A DNA stretch of 64,000 nt from Leptospira semungkisensis (GCF_004770055.1 NZ_RQEP01000005.1:1364001-1428000), one strand, 5' to 3'; counted from the first letter of the stretch, positions 47,420 through 56,575 are shown. The notes: generated by a model from the sequence alone, not told the origin. Program-made: numbers and translations.

Positions 47420-48406
47420 ATGAATCCAAAACGATTATTCCCCTTAGGCCTGGTTTTCCTGGCTCTATTGGTGGCTTGTGGCCCCTCCGAGAAGACAAAA
47501 CAGCTAATGGAAGATGCAAAAAGGACCTTCGGAGTCCTTCCGGCTAAAATGCCAGGTTCAGAAAAGGATACTCCTGAGCGCATCGCTTTAGGAGAGAAAC
47601 TCTACTTTGAAAAACGTCTTTCTATCAATGACTCTCAGTCTTGTAGTTCCTGCCATGGGATCCAAGGCAAGTCTGCGGGAGTGGATAATCTACCGACTTC
47701 TCCCGGAGCCTTGGGTAAGAATGGAGATCGGAATTCTCCTACTTCTCTCAATGCAGGATTTCATTTCGTTCAGTTCTGGGATGGAAGAGCGGCTGACCTG
47801 AAGGCGCAAGCAAAAGGTCCGATCCTCAATCCGGTGGAGATGGGAATGCCTTCCGAGGCTGCAGTCGAGAAGAAGGTTTCCGAAATCCCTGAGTATGTAG
47901 AGGCATTTGCTAAGGCATTCCCGGATCAGGAAAAGAAAATCACTTACGACAATTTGGCAGAAGCGATTGCTTCCTTCGAAAGAACCTTGATCACAAAGGA
48001 TCGCTTTGACGAGTTCCAAGCAGGCAATCATCGCGCTTTAACTTCCGATGAGCAAAAAGGATTAGAGACCTTTATCAATACCGGATGTATCCAATGCCAT
48101 AATGGACCACTTTTGGGAGGAAATAGCTTCCGCAAACTTGGACAAGTTCATCCGTATGAGAATACAGAAGACAAGGGTCGGTTTGTAGTTACTAAGAATA
48201 ATGCAGATCTCTATTTCTTCAAAGTACCTTCTCTCAGAAATATTGCTCTTACTGCTCCGTATTTCCATGATGGAAAGGTAGCTACTTTAGAGGATGCCGT
48301 GAAAAAAATGGCATATTTGCAGCTCGGAAAAGAGCTTTCCTCCGAAGAGGCTGGTTCGATAGTATCTTTCTTGAAGGCATTATCGGATAAAAATCGGTCT
48401 AATTAA
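47420..48406 (+). CDS. ccpA: di-haem cytochrome c peroxidase, putative lipoprotein
   Basis: Start at ATG 47420 (GTG at 47408/47411 are alternatives, inside the palindrome region). MNPKRLFPLGLVFLALLVAC is a lipoprotein signal. Two CxxCH haem sites are present: CSSCH (about residue 75) and CIQCH (about 223), with the SLRNIALTAPYFHDG segment of the bacterial CCP/MauG family. It reduces H2O2 to water in the periplasm with electrons from small cytochromes. The PerR-like box fits peroxide control. A terminator follows. Confidence 0.92.
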   Translation: MNPKRLFPLGLVFLALLVACGPSEKTKQLMEDAKRTFGVLPAKMPGSEKDTPERIALGEKLYFEKRLSINDSQSCSSCHGIQGKSAGVDNLPTSPGALGKNGDRNSPTSLNAGFHFVQFWDGRAADLKAQAKGPILNPVEMGMPSEAAVEKKVSEIPEYVEAFAKAFPDQEKKITYDNLAEAIASFERTLITKDRFDEFQAGNHRALTSDEQKGLETFINTGCIQCHNGPLLGGNSFRKLGQVHPYENTEDKGRFVVTKNNADLYFFKVPSLRNIALTAPYFHDGKVATLEDAVKKMAYLQLGKELSSEEAGSIVSFLKALSDKNRSN

Positions 48407-48453
48407 TTATAGATCGAATACAATCGAACTTACAGAATTGAAACCTATTCAGG

Positions 48454-48482
48454 CCGATTCCGAGAGGGATCGGTTTTTTTTT
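48454..48482 (+). terminator. intrinsic terminator of ccpA
   Basis: CCGATTCC (48454-48461), a GAGA loop and GGGATCGG (48466-48473), then nine T. It lies about 48 bases after the stop. Confidence 0.9.
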
Positions 48483-48509
48483 GCCTACCTGTTTGGACGC
48501 TCTAATAGA

Positions 48510-48549
48510 AAAAGCGCGGTGACTTCTTCTTTCGGAAATCTCCCGCGCT
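48510..48549 (-). terminator. intrinsic terminator of the citrate-synthase-like gene
   Basis: Minus strand: AGCGCGG (48549-48543) pairs with CCGCGCT (48519-48513), followed by TTTT. The 23-base loop contains a small inner TTTC/GAAA stem. Confidence 0.6.
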
Positions 48550-48614
48550 CGATCGGAATGAATGAAAAGAGTTACGCGAAAAGATTGCTTTCGCGTTATT
48601 TCTTTCGATTCGAA

Positions 48615-49898
48615 TTATCTTTCTAAGATCTGTCTGTACTTTCTAGGAGTTTCGCCGGTATAGATCTGTTTCGGACGTACTTTGTTCGAAGAATCTACAG
48701 TCAATCTTTGCTCTCTCCAGTGAGCCAACCAACCAGGAAGCTTTCCGATCGTCTGCATAGCGGTAAAGAGTTCTTTAGGAATTCCTAAACTATGAAATAA
48801 GATAGCGCTATAGAACTCCAGATTCGGATACAGATTCTTTTCTAGATAGAAAGGATCCTTGCTTACATACTCGTCTACTTGCAATGCGATCTCTGCGATC
48901 GGATCCAATTTCTTCTGTTTGTAGAAATCAACGAATAGCTTTTGAGCGATAGTGGAGCGCTTGCTTTTTACCTTGTATGCGTCATGACCAAAGCAAGTAG
49001 AATGATACGCGAGTTCTCCCTTCTTCATTCTTTCGAAGAATTCAGGTACACTCAATTTGGACTTGATGATGTCTTCGATCAATTCAACTGCTGCGACCTG
49101 TCTTCCTCCCTCTCTAGAACCCCAGAGAGCATTGATGGCAGAAGATACCGAGGCGAAAATATTTGCCTGAGTGGAACCGATGAGCTGGACAGTCGTATTG
49201 GAAACGTTCTGTTCGTGATCCGCATACAGGATCCAAAGCTGATTTAGGATCCTATCATGGTCTTCCGTAGGTTGATACTTTAAGGAAGGAAGGGAGAACA
49301 ACATGTATAAGAAATTCGTACAGTAAGGATGACGATCCAAAGGATATACGAAAGGTTGTCCGATCATCTTCTTATATGAGAATGCGGAAATCGTGCGGAT
49401 CTTTGCGAGAAGCCTGGCTGCTTGATCTATCCCTCTATCCAGATACTCTTCGTACTCGTCTTGGTAATAACTAGAAAGAGAGGAAACCATTACGGAAAGA
49501 ACTGCGAGAGGGTGAGCCTTGCCCGGAAATCCGTCAAAGAGATTGATCATGTCTTCGTGGATCAAGCTGTGCTTAGAAAGCTTCATGGAGAATTCTTTGA
49601 GTTGCTTCTCTGTTGGAAGTTCTCCATAGATCAGAAGATAACTGGTTTCCACAAAGGAAGAATAGTGCACTAGCTCGGCTATATCGTAGCCTCTATAATG
49701 CAGATCTCCGGTTAAAGGATCTCTGCGGGAAATTTTACTCTGGGCATAAGCCGTATTAAAGAAACCGGGATCGTAGGAAGTAAGCCCGGTCTTATTATGT
49801 AGTTCTCTGATATCGATGCCTTTCTTGCCATCGGTTCCGGTGATCAAGGGAAGGCGGTGGACCTGGTCCCCAACTTTCAATTCCACGAAGTCGCTCAT
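48615..49898 (-). CDS. gltA: citrate synthase family protein with altered active site
   Basis: The ATG at 49898 gives 427 residues, the standard GltA length and N-terminus (MSDFVELKVGDQVHRLP...IDIRELHNKTGLTSYDPGF). The longer reading to 50102 covers the divergent AraC start and is unlikely. The fold is clearly citrate synthase (IGQPFVYP, ADHEQN, LYPNLEFYS, HWREQR). Against the E. coli triad His264/His305/Asp362, the first is Glu263 (WGSREGGRQ, where WGPAHGGAN is expected), the second His is kept (FGHDAYK), and the third is Glu361 (NLEF for NVDF). Activity may be lost or altered. It could be a 2-methylcitrate synthase-like or regulatory paralogue. Confidence 0.8.
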   Translation of the reverse strand: MSDFVELKVGDQVHRLPLITGTDGKKGIDIRELHNKTGLTSYDPGFFNTAYAQSKISRRDPLTGDLHYRGYDIAELVHYSSFVETSYLLIYGELPTEKQLKEFSMKLSKHSLIHEDMINLFDGFPGKAHPLAVLSVMVSSLSSYYQDEYEEYLDRGIDQAARLLAKIRTISAFSYKKMIGQPFVYPLDRHPYCTNFLYMLFSLPSLKYQPTEDHDRILNQLWILYADHEQNVSNTTVQLIGSTQANIFASVSSAINALWGSREGGRQVAAVELIEDIIKSKLSVPEFFERMKKGELAYHSTCFGHDAYKVKSKRSTIAQKLFVDFYKQKKLDPIAEIALQVDEYVSKDPFYLEKNLYPNLEFYSAILFHSLGIPKELFTAMQTIGKLPGWLAHWREQRLTVDSSNKVRPKQIYTGETPRKYRQILER

Positions 49899-49984
49899 AC
49901 CGTTAGGAAACTTGAGAAGGGCAGAAGAGTCAACCTTCCTTCCGGCGTTCTTATGAATTTTCCCTTTCGACTGGACAAAACTAG

Positions 49985-51121
49985 GTGCGAAGGTTTTTCT
50001 TTCCTGCAGTTTCGGGGAATTCCTTCTTGCAGCTTCTTCCCACATTTTTACTTCATTTTTGGATCCAGTTTGGGACCGGTCTTTGTCTTCTTCTCGCGGC
50101 AATGGAGCTTGCGAAAAAGAGAGATAGCGTTTTACCGGGAGGACTTTTTTTCTTAGCAGTCATTCTCGCCTTGGTCGAGAGTCGATTGGGCTTAAGTTTA
50201 GTGCCGGAGTCGGCAGAATATATCTGGGCTTGGCCGGTTTTCTTTCCTGCAGTCTGGGCTGTCGGGCCGACGATTCTGCTAGTCTCTAGAAATATGGTGC
50301 AGTTCGCCTTGGACCGGGAGATAGAGATCCGTCTTCATTATCTTCCAGCGGGTATCTTGCTTTTGGGAGAGATCATCTCTTATATATTTCTTCCGGCAGA
50401 GACTCTGAGAGAGTACATTCGAAATGCGATGTTAGGCTCCAAGGTGGATATTCTGACCGGGGTCACTATCTTGGGTTCCATTCACCAAACTGTTTACTCG
50501 ATCGGCATCTGGCTTTTCTTTCGTAAGATCTCTAAAGAGACTGAGATCCCTCTTTCTTCTCTGGTATATACCATCCTTTTTGTGATCTTTGCGACGATCC
50601 AGCTCTGTTGGTTCGGATATTTTCTAAAGAGCCAGGTGCTTCTCGCGACGGGTTCTTCTTTCCAGACTCTTGGCGTTGTTCTGGTTTTCTTATTCACAGC
50701 TCGCTATCCGAACTTCTTTATTTCTCTCAAATCGGAGATCCGTCAGAAAAGATACGAGAAGACCCAGATCCACGGATTGGATCTGGACGGAGTTCATACC
50801 AGAATTCGGGAATTGGTAGAAGTGGATAAGCTTTATAGAGAAGAAGCTCTGAAGATCCAAGATCTTGCGGAGAAACTTTTGATCTCTCCTCATCAACTTT
50901 CTAGGATTCTGAACGAAACTTACGGAAAGAATTTCAACGAGTTCCTGAATTCGTATCGGGTGGAAGAAGCAAAAGTTCTATTACTTGAGGATCTGGAAAG
51001 GACAGTTCTCTCGATCGCGTACGATGTAGGTTTCAATACTAAGTCCACATTCAACGCTCAATTTCTAAAAATCACAGGCATGACTCCTTTAGAATGGAGA
51101 AAAAAGGGTAGCAAACTATAA
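49985..51121 (+). CDS. membrane AraC-family regulator
   Basis: A 378-residue protein from GTG 49985. The true start may be a little downstream because the GTG has no obvious ribosome-binding site. Residues 15-235 hold about six or seven hydrophobic segments. The C-terminal AraC HTH (about 285-375) has LAEKLLISPHQLSRILNETYGKNFNEFLN and SIAYDVGFNTKSTFNAQFLKITGMTPLEWRK. It is a one-component membrane-anchored regulator. Its gene runs divergently from the citrate-synthase-like gene, so that gene is a possible target. Confidence 0.85.
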   Translation: MRRFFFPAVSGNSFLQLLPTFLLHFWIQFGTGLCLLLAAMELAKKRDSVLPGGLFFLAVILALVESRLGLSLVPESAEYIWAWPVFFPAVWAVGPTILLVSRNMVQFALDREIEIRLHYLPAGILLLGEIISYIFLPAETLREYIRNAMLGSKVDILTGVTILGSIHQTVYSIGIWLFFRKISKETEIPLSSLVYTILFVIFATIQLCWFGYFLKSQVLLATGSSFQTLGVVLVFLFTARYPNFFISLKSEIRQKRYEKTQIHGLDLDGVHTRIRELVEVDKLYREEALKIQDLAEKLLISPHQLSRILNETYGKNFNEFLNSYRVEEAKVLLLEDLERTVLSIAYDVGFNTKSTFNAQFLKITGMTPLEWRKKGSKL

Positions 51122-51198
51122 GTTCGGACGATCCGTTTTCACATATCGGTTAGGATAAAACCTTCCCCGCAATTTAGCGGGTTTGCGGAGAAGACAGT

Positions 51199-52146
51199 AT
51201 GTCCGTGGAAACCTATCCGAAAGAAGAACTAGAATCCTACAGAAAAGTCCAAGCTCTTGCTTACGAAGCAGTAGAAGCTGTGAGAAAAGAATTGGTTCCC
51301 GGCATTACGGAGAAGCAAGCAGCAAAGAAGATTGACGAGTACGTTCTACGCGCAGGCGGCACTTCTTTCTTTCATTACGGCTTTGCCTGGTTTGGAGACA
51401 GAACCGCATTCAGAGGATTCAAACGACCTCTTTCCTTGAACTATCTCAGAAAGGGAGAAGGGATACTTCCTCATTTCGGAGGAAAGTTCCAACCATCCAA
51501 TCGCAGACTGGAAGAAGGGATGGCGGTGATCCTAGATGTGGCTCCCACATTCGCAGGAAGAGCAGCTGACGTAGGTTATGCGTTTTCTTTCGGAGAGAAT
51601 AAGGAACATGATCAAGCACTTCTTCATCTAGAAGAATATAGAGAGCTGATCCTAAGAAGAGTCTTGGAAGAAAGAACCTTATCCGAGATCTACTTGGAAG
51701 TGGATGCTCGTATTCGTGCTTCCGGTTATGTGAATTGTCATGCGATCTATCCCCAAGGAGTTCTAGGTCACAAGGTAGGAAGACTGCCTGCTTACAATAT
51801 TCCAGGGGGAAGGATCAACGGATTCCCTTTCCAAACCTTCGCTTATCTGTTCCCACAAATGTTAAGAGACTTAGTCCCGGGAGTTTCCGGTCACTCTCCT
51901 CTTTGGGGAGAAGGTTCCGATTTCAGAGCAGAGCCAGGACTCTGGGCAGTGGAGCCTCATATCGGAAAGATCTATACCGGAAGCAAGGAATCTCAATCCT
52001 TCGGTGCCAAATGGGAAGAGATCTTAGTAGTTACTGAATCCACTGCGTATTGGTTGGATGAGGATCTTCCTCATGTTCGTCTTTGGAAAGAAAAGAAATC
52101 CGGAAAGACAAACGCCAAAGCTTCTAAGATAAAAGTGCCCGCTTAA
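51199..52146 (+). CDS. M24 family metallopeptidase (Xaa-Pro peptidase-like)
   Basis: A 315-residue pita-bread-fold peptidase. The likely metal ligands are Asp in ILDVAP, Asp in AADVGY, His in LGHKVG, Glu in AVEPHI and Glu in KWEEIL. Length exceeds methionine aminopeptidase (about 250), which fits Xaa-Pro peptidase or creatinase-like members. TTTGCGGAGAAG precedes the ATG. It stands alone, upstream of the lipid-type operon by 41 bases. Confidence 0.85.
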   Translation: MSVETYPKEELESYRKVQALAYEAVEAVRKELVPGITEKQAAKKIDEYVLRAGGTSFFHYGFAWFGDRTAFRGFKRPLSLNYLRKGEGILPHFGGKFQPSNRRLEEGMAVILDVAPTFAGRAADVGYAFSFGENKEHDQALLHLEEYRELILRRVLEERTLSEIYLEVDARIRASGYVNCHAIYPQGVLGHKVGRLPAYNIPGGRINGFPFQTFAYLFPQMLRDLVPGVSGHSPLWGEGSDFRAEPGLWAVEPHIGKIYTGSKESQSFGAKWEEILVVTESTAYWLDEDLPHVRLWKEKKSGKTNAKASKIKVPA

Positions 52147-52187
52147 TCCTTAGAATCGTATTTTATAAAAATCTAAAGGTTAAAAAG

Positions 52188-53036
52188 ATGAAGAGTGAAA
52201 TTTTACAGGATAAGGATTTTCATTTTTATCCGGTGAGAAAGCCTAAATTCGAATTTAGCGAGAATGGTACGAGCAAACATTGGATGGACCATTCTGCATA
52301 CAAGACCCATGTATTGAATACTTGGACTCTTTTCTTTCCGGATGGAGAAAGGTTCTTTATCAGAAGCATCCAAAAATTCCTACCAAGCATCAAAGATCCT
52401 AGAGTTCTTAGAAATGCGAAAGCATTCATCGGTCAGGAAGCGCAGCATGCTGGGGAGCATAAGAAAACCTGGAAGATCCTGGAGGATCAAGGTTTCAAGA
52501 TCAGCGCGTTTACCGATTTTGTGAATTCCTTCTTTATAAACTTCGTAGAAAGATTCTCTTCCTCTAAGATGTGTTTGGCGATCACTGCCGGCGCGGAGCA
52601 TTATACTTCTCTCGTGGCAACGATCGGTCTTCAGATCCGTGCATTGGATAAGGCAGAGTCCGAGATGAAACGTCTTTGGGAATGGCATGCTGCCGAAGAG
52701 ATTGAGCATAAGTCAGCTGCATACGATGTGTTCTTAGATATAAGCGGTAATTATTTCAGAAGGATCATTGCATTCTTAGGAGTTACGGTGGTTTTCTGGG
52801 CCGCAACATTTATTGGTGCGGAGATACTTCTATGGCAAGAAGGCCTGACTTTTAAATGGAAAACTAGAAAAGACGCTTTCCGTTTTATTTTCATAGATGA
52901 AAAGGTCTTCTTTCATGCGCTTGGGGCATTCTTCAGATACTTCCGTCCCGGCTTTCATCCGGAACAGGAAGACAATTTGGAATTGAGTAAGGCCATATTC
53001 GAAGCGCCTGAACATAGATATAAGGAAATTGCATGA
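52188..53036 (+). CDS. PF10118-type predicted metal-dependent hydrolase
   Basis: A 282-residue ferritin-like helical protein. IGQEAQHAGEH and AAEEIEHKSAAYDV supply paired carboxylate/His ligands, as in the PF10118 'metal-dependent hydrolase' family, whose true activity is not established. One hydrophobic helix lies at about 190-215. The stop overlaps the SDR start (ATGA), so the two are coupled. Confidence 0.8.
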   Translation: MKSEILQDKDFHFYPVRKPKFEFSENGTSKHWMDHSAYKTHVLNTWTLFFPDGERFFIRSIQKFLPSIKDPRVLRNAKAFIGQEAQHAGEHKKTWKILEDQGFKISAFTDFVNSFFINFVERFSSSKMCLAITAGAEHYTSLVATIGLQIRALDKAESEMKRLWEWHAAEEIEHKSAAYDVFLDISGNYFRRIIAFLGVTVVFWAATFIGAEILLWQEGLTFKWKTRKDAFRFIFIDEKVFFHALGAFFRYFRPGFHPEQEDNLELSKAIFEAPEHRYKEIA

Positions 53037-53833
53037 GCAGATTAAGCGGTAAAAATATTTTAATCACCGGAGCAAGCGGTGGTTTCGGAAAAGAGTTAAC
53101 CAGACAATTATTGAAGAAGGGAGCAAATCTCATTCTCACGGATATGAAGGCTCCTGAAACTAAGGCGGAATTTTATCTCGGAGATGCAAAGACTGTATCC
53201 GGAAAAATCCTTGGATCCTTTGCAGCGGATCTTAGTAACGAAGCTGGTTGTAGTAAGGCATTCAAAGAAGCGACCAAGATCAATCCGAAAGTCGATATTC
53301 TGGTGAATAACGCCGGCCTTGCATTCATGGGAAGATTATTGGATGTTCCTATGGAAAAATGGAAATTGATCCTGGATGTGAACTTATACGCTCCTATCTA
53401 CTTAAGCCGTTTATTTCTTCCTGCAATGTTGGAAAGAAAATACGGCCAGATCGTAAATCTATCCTCCTGCGCAGGCATTACTGCTCCTGGCGAATTGGTC
53501 TATTATTCCGTTTCTAAATTCGGTATTAGGGCATTAGGCGAAGCCTTAGATTCAGGCTATAGAAGACAGGGTGTATACACGACTAACGTGTATCCTTTCT
53601 TTGCGGATACGAATATCTTAAAATCGGAACAATTCGGATCGGATAAACAGAAGGTAGTGCCTTCTGCCATTTTAGACAGTCCTCAGATGGTAGTGCGCGC
53701 GATCGTTAGAGGAATGGAAAAGAGAAAGATGCACGTATTCCCTGGATTCACTGCGAAGATGCTTCGTTTTCTAACGAGGCTCTCTCCAGGGTTCTTAAGA
53801 GGAATGGAAAGGCTTGCCCAAAGCTTTTCTTGA
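53033..53833 (+). CDS. short-chain dehydrogenase/reductase
   Basis: A 266-residue SDR with the cofactor motif TGASGGFGKELTR, VNNAG, a catalytic Ser in NLSSCAG and the YYSVSKFG Tyr-Lys pair. There is no acidic residue in the usual NAD-selecting place that would settle the cofactor. It is coupled to the preceding gene and 21 bases before the epoxide-hydrolase-like gene. Confidence 0.9.
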   Translation: MSRLSGKNILITGASGGFGKELTRQLLKKGANLILTDMKAPETKAEFYLGDAKTVSGKILGSFAADLSNEAGCSKAFKEATKINPKVDILVNNAGLAFMGRLLDVPMEKWKLILDVNLYAPIYLSRLFLPAMLERKYGQIVNLSSCAGITAPGELVYYSVSKFGIRALGEALDSGYRRQGVYTTNVYPFFADTNILKSEQFGSDKQKVVPSAILDSPQMVVRAIVRGMEKRKMHVFPGFTAKMLRFLTRLSPGFLRGMERLAQSFS

Positions 53834-53854
53834 TCATCAAAGGAGGCGAAAAAT

Positions 53855-54793
53855 ATGACTGCGACCCAAACGGAAGAAACAAAAACCAAAACGGAAAACT
53901 TCAAAGAGACATTCGTATCCAACGGAGATATTTCCCTGTATGTGAAGTACAATCACACTTCAAAGGAAAGACCGAATCGTCCTACGATACTCTTTGTTCA
54001 CGGATATCCGGATGATCATAGGATCTGGTCCTATCAATTGGAATCTTTGAAAGAAGATTATAATGTTGCTGCTTTGGATCTGAGAGGTTCCGGTAAGTCC
54101 AGTAAGCCTTCTCAGCAAAAGGCGTATAACGTTCGTCGCATCTTTGAGGACCTGGTACAAGTGATCCGATTCGTGGGGAATGACAAGCCTGTGCATGTTG
54201 TTGCCCATGATTGGGGAGCGTTGATCAGTTGGGCATTTGTTGCGGACGAACAGAAATCTGTTTGGGCGAAATCGTATACTGCAATGGGAGGACCTCATCC
54301 TATTCTGGGAAGATCCAGCGCGTTCCAATTGGCTCTTTCTGGAAATCCAATCTCTCTTTTTAAGGCACTCTCTCAGTTAAGAAGATCTTGGTACATCTTG
54401 TATTTCCAAATTCCTTTCCTTCCGGAATGGATCTGGAAGACCTTTGCAAAATTCTTTTGGAAGTTCACCATGAATATCGGTGGAGTTCCCAAGGGAGACA
54501 TTCTTAGAAACAAGACTAAGTCGGAGATCATAGACTCTTCAACTCATACGATCAATTTGTATAGAGAGTTATTAAGAGGAGAGAAGTATCCTGAGCCTCT
54601 GCATATTAAGCCTCCTGTGCAGGTGCTGATCCCGCTGAAAGATTTTGCGATCCGACCGGAGTTATACAAATTACACGAAAGGATCTGTGATTCGTATAAG
54701 GAATATTCTTATGATAGCAATCACTGGATCCAAAGAACCATGCCTGATACAGTGAGCGAAAGAATACGAGAATTCGTTTGGGAGATCGGTTAA
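53855..54793 (+). CDS. alpha/beta hydrolase, epoxide-hydrolase type
   Basis: A 312-residue enzyme. HGYPDD is the oxyanion-hole motif and VVAHDWGALISW has Asp119 at the nucleophile place (HDWGA), which is the epoxide hydrolase/haloalkane dehalogenase pattern, not an esterase Ser. The late His is in SNHWIQ. AAAGGAGGCG precedes the ATG. It is the third gene of the operon with the PF10118 protein and SDR, so a lipid or xenobiotic ring/epoxide step is possible. Confidence 0.87.
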   Translation: MTATQTEETKTKTENFKETFVSNGDISLYVKYNHTSKERPNRPTILFVHGYPDDHRIWSYQLESLKEDYNVAALDLRGSGKSSKPSQQKAYNVRRIFEDLVQVIRFVGNDKPVHVVAHDWGALISWAFVADEQKSVWAKSYTAMGGPHPILGRSSAFQLALSGNPISLFKALSQLRRSWYILYFQIPFLPEWIWKTFAKFFWKFTMNIGGVPKGDILRNKTKSEIIDSSTHTINLYRELLRGEKYPEPLHIKPPVQVLIPLKDFAIRPELYKLHERICDSYKEYSYDSNHWIQRTMPDTVSERIREFVWEIG

Positions 54794-54841
54794 TTTTTTC
54801 GTAATCAGGAAACCGATCCGGACATTGCAGGTCTCATTCGC

Positions 54842-55390
54842 ATGTCCGCGATCAAGGCAAGACTAATCCAGATTTTAGAATTTGTCAGTGCGAAGACGAA
54901 AGGGCTTACATTTATAGCCCTTCCGTTCTTTGCCTTAGTGCTTGTCGCGGAACAGTCCAATCATCCTTCCCCCAAAGAATTAAATAGATTCTTTACTGAG
55001 AAATGGAACTTAGAGATCAGTTCTTCCGATAATGAAGAACTTTTCAGAGGAGTTTACTATTGGTATGGAACTCCTCATAAGGATAACGGCAAAGATGAAT
55101 CAGGGATCGACTGTTCCACTCTGACTTCTAAGCTCGTGCAAAGAGCATACTCCAAGAATGTTTCCGGTTCCTCCGAAAGTATAGCCAAGCAAGCCAAGAA
55201 AATCTCCGAATCAGATCTGAAAGAAGGAGATCTTGTTTTCTTCAATATTTACGGAGAAAAGATCAGCCACGTAGGAGTTTATCTCAAGGATAGAAAATTT
55301 GTGCATGCTTCCGTAGTCAGAGGAGTCACAGTCAATTCTCTCGACGAGCCCTACTATAAAACCCGTTTCGTATCTGCCGGCAGATTGTAA
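54842..55390 (+). CDS. NlpC/P60 cell-wall peptidase with N-terminal membrane anchor
   Basis: A 182-residue protein. A hydrophobic segment (about 21-36) acts as a signal or anchor. The NlpC/P60 triad is Cys91 (GIDCSTLT), His143 (ISHVGVY) and His155 (FVHAS). It cleaves peptidoglycan stem peptides. No SH3 or LysM domain. Confidence 0.87.
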   Translation: MSAIKARLIQILEFVSAKTKGLTFIALPFFALVLVAEQSNHPSPKELNRFFTEKWNLEISSSDNEELFRGVYYWYGTPHKDNGKDESGIDCSTLTSKLVQRAYSKNVSGSSESIAKQAKKISESDLKEGDLVFFNIYGEKISHVGVYLKDRKFVHASVVRGVTVNSLDEPYYKTRFVSAGRL

Positions 55391-55494
55391 GACTTCTTAA
55401 GGATTGACATTCTTCTCCTGGGCTCCGAAATGATCGGAGATGAAATCAGGAATGTCTTGCATAACAATGCTTGGAATCCGAAAGAACGGGATCA

Positions 55495-56445
55495 ATGAAG
55501 CATCTTGAAATGTTTTCCAATCGCTTGGCACGTATGAGCAAGCATTGGAAAAAATGGGCGAGAAGAAGGGGAATCACCTGCTTTCGCATCTATGACCGGG
55601 ACATTCCCCAAGTTCCTATTTCTATAGATCTCTATGAGGATTATTGCCAGGTTTCCGAATACCTGAATTCTTATCCCCTGTCCGAAGAGGAAAGAGAAAC
55701 GGAAAGGATTGCAGTTCGAAATTCTATATTAGAAATACTGCAACTTCCTGAAGAAAAACTGTTTTGGAAGAAAAGAGAACAGAAAAAAGGGAACCAGCAA
55801 TATGAAAAACTAAGTAGCGAAGAGATTTCCCTGCAAGTCAAAGAGGGAGGTCTCGCATTTAAGGTGAATCTAAGCGATTATTTGGATACGGGTCTTTTTC
55901 TGGACCATAGAGTAACGAGAGAACTTTTTAGAAAGGAAGCTCTCGGTAAAAAAGTACTCAATCTATATTCATATACCGGCTCCTTCTCCGTGTATGCCGC
56001 TTCCGGAGGAGCTAAGCAAGTCACAAGCGTAGATCTGTCGCCGAAATATTTGGATTGGTCTCGGGAGAATTTTCGACTCAACGGGATCGATCCCGATGAG
56101 CATGAATTTCTAAGAGAAGATATCGGGGAATGGCTGAAGAGAGAACGAACGAACCCGAGTCGTAACAAGTATGATCTTATTATGGTGGATCCTCCTACAT
56201 TTTCAAATAGTAAGAAGATGAGAGATATATTCGATATACAAAGGGATTACCCTTTTCTATTGAATTCTCTCTTTAAGGATTTTTCGGAACCGGGAGCGAT
56301 TCTCTTCTTTTCCACTAATTTCAGAAAATTTAAAATAGATCCCGACGAACTCCTTTGGGAAGATCTAGTGGATCTAACTAAACAAACTCACCCTGAAGAT
56401 TTTAGGAACGAGAAGATCCGTTCCGTTTGGCGGATGAGAAAATAA
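55495..56445 (+). CDS. stand-alone RlmK-type rRNA methyltransferase
   Basis: A 316-residue protein from ATG 55495 (TTG 55471 is an alternative). It resembles the C-terminal half of E. coli RlmKL (23S rRNA m7G2069 methyltransferase). MFSNRLARMSKHWKKWARR, ITCFRIYDRDIPQVPISID, YLDTGLFLDHRVTRELF, LNLYSYTGSFSVYAASGGA (SAM-binding), DPPTFSNSKKM and FRNEKIRSVWRM all match. In E. coli RlmK is fused to RlmL; the N-terminal THUMP/RlmL part is not present here. The RNA target is inferred from the family. Confidence 0.8.
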   Translation: MKHLEMFSNRLARMSKHWKKWARRRGITCFRIYDRDIPQVPISIDLYEDYCQVSEYLNSYPLSEEERETERIAVRNSILEILQLPEEKLFWKKREQKKGNQQYEKLSSEEISLQVKEGGLAFKVNLSDYLDTGLFLDHRVTRELFRKEALGKKVLNLYSYTGSFSVYAASGGAKQVTSVDLSPKYLDWSRENFRLNGIDPDEHEFLREDIGEWLKRERTNPSRNKYDLIMVDPPTFSNSKKMRDIFDIQRDYPFLLNSLFKDFSEPGAILFFSTNFRKFKIDPDELLWEDLVDLTKQTHPEDFRNEKIRSVWRMRK

Positions 56446-56449
56446 TAGA

Positions 56450-56483
56450 AAGCCTTTCTGCAAGAGTTCCCACAGAAAGGCTT
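56450..56483. terminator. inverted repeat after the RlmK-type gene
   Basis: AAGCCTTTCTG (56450-56460) and CAGAAAGGCTT (56473-56483) are perfect 11-bp arms with a 12-base loop that contains the start of repeat copy 3. It lies between convergent genes. No T-run follows. Confidence 0.45.
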
Positions 56484-56575
56484 AGTTGAAAAAATTCATT
56501 GTCAAAGAAGTGGATTTGTGGTAAGGCTTTTGGGGTACCACCACACCGGCCCCCACCCAAACGAGGGTGGGGAAC
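56464..56575. repeat. dispersed structured intergenic repeat, copy 3
   Basis: GAGTTCCCACA at 56464-56474. TGTGGTA (56517) is answered by TACCACC (56536-56542). CCCCACCC (56551-56558) pairs with GGGTGGGG (56565-56572) with an AAACGA loop. It has the same architecture as copies 1 and 2 and lies between convergent genes. Confidence 0.8.

Noticed and set aside
49899..50102. N-terminal extension of the citrate synthase ORF
   Set aside because: The extension is not part of the standard GltA length and lies over the divergent AraC gene's start region.
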